Source: an uncultured Coriobacteriaceae bacterium
GTDB lineage: Bacteria > Actinomycetota > Coriobacteriia > Coriobacteriales > Atopobiaceae
Length of the DNA: 5,959 nt
Direction: 5' to 3'
NCBI GenBank assembly: GCA_900544655.1
Contig: UQWE01000081.1
Coordinates: 1 to 5,959 of the forward strand
Shown: piece after piece, positions 4,120 to 5,959 of the stretch
Numbering within the stretch: the first letter of the stretch is position 1
How the letters are laid out: each line of letters opens with the position of its first letter
The notes under the pieces: generated by a model
Databases searched by the model: none
The model's input: the letters and a program-made list of their open reading frames with translations, nothing else
What the model was told of the DNA's origin: nothing
Made by a program: the position numbers and the translations under genes

Positions 4120-5959
4120 TTGACGGAGAGAGACACCACAAACAGGCGAAACGCCCTACGCGTGGCAGAGGAGGAGGCGGCGAAGACATTCGCCGGCGTC
4201 GACCTGCCCGAGAGCCTTCGCGACAACCTCGAGCTGTTTCTGCGCCTTCTGCGCGAGGTCCTGAGCGAGTACTCGCCCGAGCTGCGTTCCACGTTCGATG
4301 AAGTCCTCGCAGACCTCATCGCTGCGGACGAGGTTGGCGTGGTCAGCGCCACCGGCGCGTCCACCGAGGACGAGAACTTCCAGGCCGCCTACGAGCTCAT
4401 GCGCGGCCTCACCGTCGAGCAGCAGACCATGCTCACGCGTGCCCTCACCGCCTACTTCCATCTCGCGAACTTGTCCGAGGAGAACTTCCGCGTCCAGACG
4501 CTGCACGAGCGTGAACGCGAGGTGTCCCTCGACTCGGAGACCGACGAGTCCAACGCGCTCGCCATGGCTTACCACCAGCTGGTGGAGGAGGCCGGCGAGC
4601 AGCATGCCAACGAGCTGCTCTCGCGCCTCGAGTTCCACCCCGTGTTCACCGCGCACCCCACCGAGGCTCGCCGCAAGGCCGTCGAGGGCAAGATTCGTCG
4701 TCTTTCCCGCCTGCTCGAGCAGCACCCGCATCTGGGTGGCTCGGACCTCGCGGAAAACGAGCGCCACATGCTCCAGGAGATTGACGCGTTGCTGCGCACG
4801 AGCCCCATCGCACTCAAGAAGCCCACGCCCGTCGAAGAGGCAGACACGATCATCGACATCTTCGACAACACCCTGTTCGACATGGTGCCGCAGGTCTACC
4901 GCCGCTTCGACGACTGGGTGCTCGGCGACAACGCCGGCAAGGTCCAGCCCTTCTGCCCGGCATTCTTCCACCCCGGCTCCTGGATCGGCTCTGACCGCGA
5001 CGGCAATCCCAACGTAACGGCCAAGGTGAGCCGTGCCGTGGCTGCCAAGTTCTTCACGCACATGGTGGCCACGCTCGAGGACAAGTGCCGCCGCGTGGGC
5101 CGCAACCTCACGCTCGACGTCGACCACACCAAGCCCTCCGCCGAGCTCGTGAACCTGTGGAATCACCAGGTCGAGATGAGCGAGAAGCTCACCGCCCGTG
5201 CCGAGCTCATCAGCGAGTCCGAGCTGCACCGCGCCGTCATGCTCGTCATGGCAGACCGCCTGAAGGCCACAATCGTGCGTAATTCCGATACGATGTACCA
5301 CTCCTGCGACGAGTTCCTCGAGGACCTGCGCATCGTCCAGCGCTCGCTCGTTGCCGGTGGCGCTACCCGTGCCGCCTACGGCCCGGTTCAGACGCTCATC
5401 TGGCAGACGGAGACGTTCGGCTTCCACATGGTGGAGATGGAGTTCCGTCAGCACTCGCTCGTGCACAGCCGTGCGCTCGCGGACATCAAGAAGCATGGTC
5501 GCAATGGCGAGAATGGCCCGCTCGATCCCATGACGCGCGAGGTGCTCGACACATTCCGCGCGCTGGGTTCCATCCAGAAGCGCTACGGTGCCAAGATGGC
5601 CCGTCGCTATATCATCTCGTTCACGAAGAGCGCCCAGAACGTCGCCGACGTCTACGAGCTCAACCGCATCGCCTTCGCGCATGCCGAGGACGTGCCCACC
5701 ATCGACGTCATCCCGCTGTTCGAGCAGCTCGAGGACCTCGAGAACTGCGTTGACGTGCTCGACGACATGCTCAAGCTCCCCGACGTCCAGGCGCGCCTCG
5801 CGGCAACGAACCGTCGCATGGAGGTCATGCTCGGCTACTCTGACTCCTCGAAGGACGCCGGCCCCACCACTGCCACGCTCGCGCTGCACTCCGCCCAGGA
5901 GCGCATCGCCCAGTGGGCTCGCCGCAACCACATCGACCTCGTGCTCATGCACGGCCGCG
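4120..5959 (+). CDS. ppc: Phosphoenolpyruvate carboxylase (5' part, 613 codons visible)
   Basis: This cytosolic enzyme carboxylates phosphoenolpyruvate with bicarbonate to oxaloacetate, refilling the citric-acid branch. The visible residues contain the classic landmarks: FTAHPTEARRK with catalytic H179, GSWIGSDRDGNPNVT at 286-300 (R293 and D294 in the active site), and VMLGYSDSSKDAG at 569-581 with lysine K578 matching the E. coli GYSDSAKDAG motif. The window ends at LVLMHGR, the first residues of the catalytic HGRGGSIGRGG loop. About 300 C-terminal residues, including the allosteric aspartate site, are therefore outside. The frame is uninterrupted. I chose TTG 4120 because of its strong ribosome binding site. 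The frame stays open to the stop at 4036, so starts at ATG 4096 or ATG 4042 are possible; the extra peptide from 4042 is rich in Cys and Arg and unlike a PEPC N-terminus. The gene is divergent from the phosphatase and likely has its own promoter near 4030. Confidence 0.97.
   Translation, partial: MTERDTTNRRNALRVAEEEAAKTFAGVDLPESLRDNLELFLRLLREVLSEYSPELRSTFDEVLADLIAADEVGVVSATGASTEDENFQAAYELMRGLTVEQQTMLTRALTAYFHLANLSEENFRVQTLHEREREVSLDSETDESNALAMAYHQLVEEAGEQHANELLSRLEFHPVFTAHPTEARRKAVEGKIRRLSRLLEQHPHLGGSDLAENERHMLQEIDALLRTSPIALKKPTPVEEADTIIDIFDNTLFDMVPQVYRRFDDWVLGDNAGKVQPFCPAFFHPGSWIGSDRDGNPNVTAKVSRAVAAKFFTHMVATLEDKCRRVGRNLTLDVDHTKPSAELVNLWNHQVEMSEKLTARAELISESELHRAVMLVMADRLKATIVRNSDTMYHSCDEFLEDLRIVQRSLVAGGATRAAYGPVQTLIWQTETFGFHMVEMEFRQHSLVHSRALADIKKHGRNGENGPLDPMTREVLDTFRALGSIQKRYGAKMARRYIISFTKSAQNVADVYELNRIAFAHAEDVPTIDVIPLFEQLEDLENCVDVLDDMLKLPDVQARLAATNRRMEVMLGYSDSSKDAGPTTATLALHSAQERIAQWARRNHIDLVLMHGR

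Noticed and set aside
4156..5952. 598-codon open frame on the minus strand, opposite ppc
   Set aside because: It is antisense to a clear PEP carboxylase. GC-rich codons of the sense strand suppress stops in the opposite frame; the product is a low-complexity mix of V, E, H, L and R without recognisable motifs.
1..5959. Mobile element, CRISPR array, tRNA/rRNA, toxin-antitoxin or defence genes
   Set aside because: No transposase or integrase motifs, no regular repeat-spacer pattern, no tRNA cloverleaf and no small paired genes were seen on either strand.

Overview
The window looks like ordinary chromosomal DNA from a GC-rich, probably anaerobic bacterium. The L-serine dehydratase is of the low-GC Gram-positive/anaerobe type. 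The M18 aminopeptidase is of the clostridial/Thermotoga 'aminopeptidase 1' type. Start sites carry strong GGAGG-type Shine-Dalgarno sequences, and codon third positions are G/C-rich. My best guess is a Coriobacteriia-like actinobacterium (Olsenella/Collinsella/Atopobium relatives); this is inference from protein flavour, not from a search.

Layout. (1) 1-333 (+): the 3' end of the alpha part of an iron-sulfur L-serine dehydratase, with an unusual CxxCxxC tail and a terminator-like hairpin on its stop codon. (2) 438-1337 (+): a YitT-family membrane protein (DUF161 plus DUF2179) with a plausible promoter of its own. (3) 1338-1669: a 332-bp gap without a gene but rich in structure. It holds a GC-rich, C-biased stretch, a 74-nt near-continuous hairpin, and a terminator with an overlapping competing hairpin. 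(4) 1670-3076 (+): a complete M18 metallo-aminopeptidase. (5) 3077-3260: a convergent gap with two families of short direct repeats, one of which forms an 11-bp terminator-like stem. (6) 3261-3935 (-): a HAD-IA phosphatase of the phosphoglycolate phosphatase type. (7) 3936-4119: a divergent promoter region with a 12-bp perfect palindrome and an extended -10 element. (8) 4120-5959 (+): phosphoenolpyruvate carboxylase, cut by the window edge just before the GGSIGRGG part of its catalytic loop.

Functionally these are independent central-metabolism genes: serine to pyruvate, peptide turnover, phosphatase housekeeping, and anaplerotic oxaloacetate synthesis. They would suit an organism feeding on amino acids and peptides. 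Gaps and gene orientation suggest mostly single-gene transcription units; I see no tight operon. No mobile element, CRISPR array, tRNA, rRNA or defence system is visible. The least explained sequence is non-coding: the 74-nt hairpin at 1434-1507 and the diverged hairpin repeats at 3154-3255.
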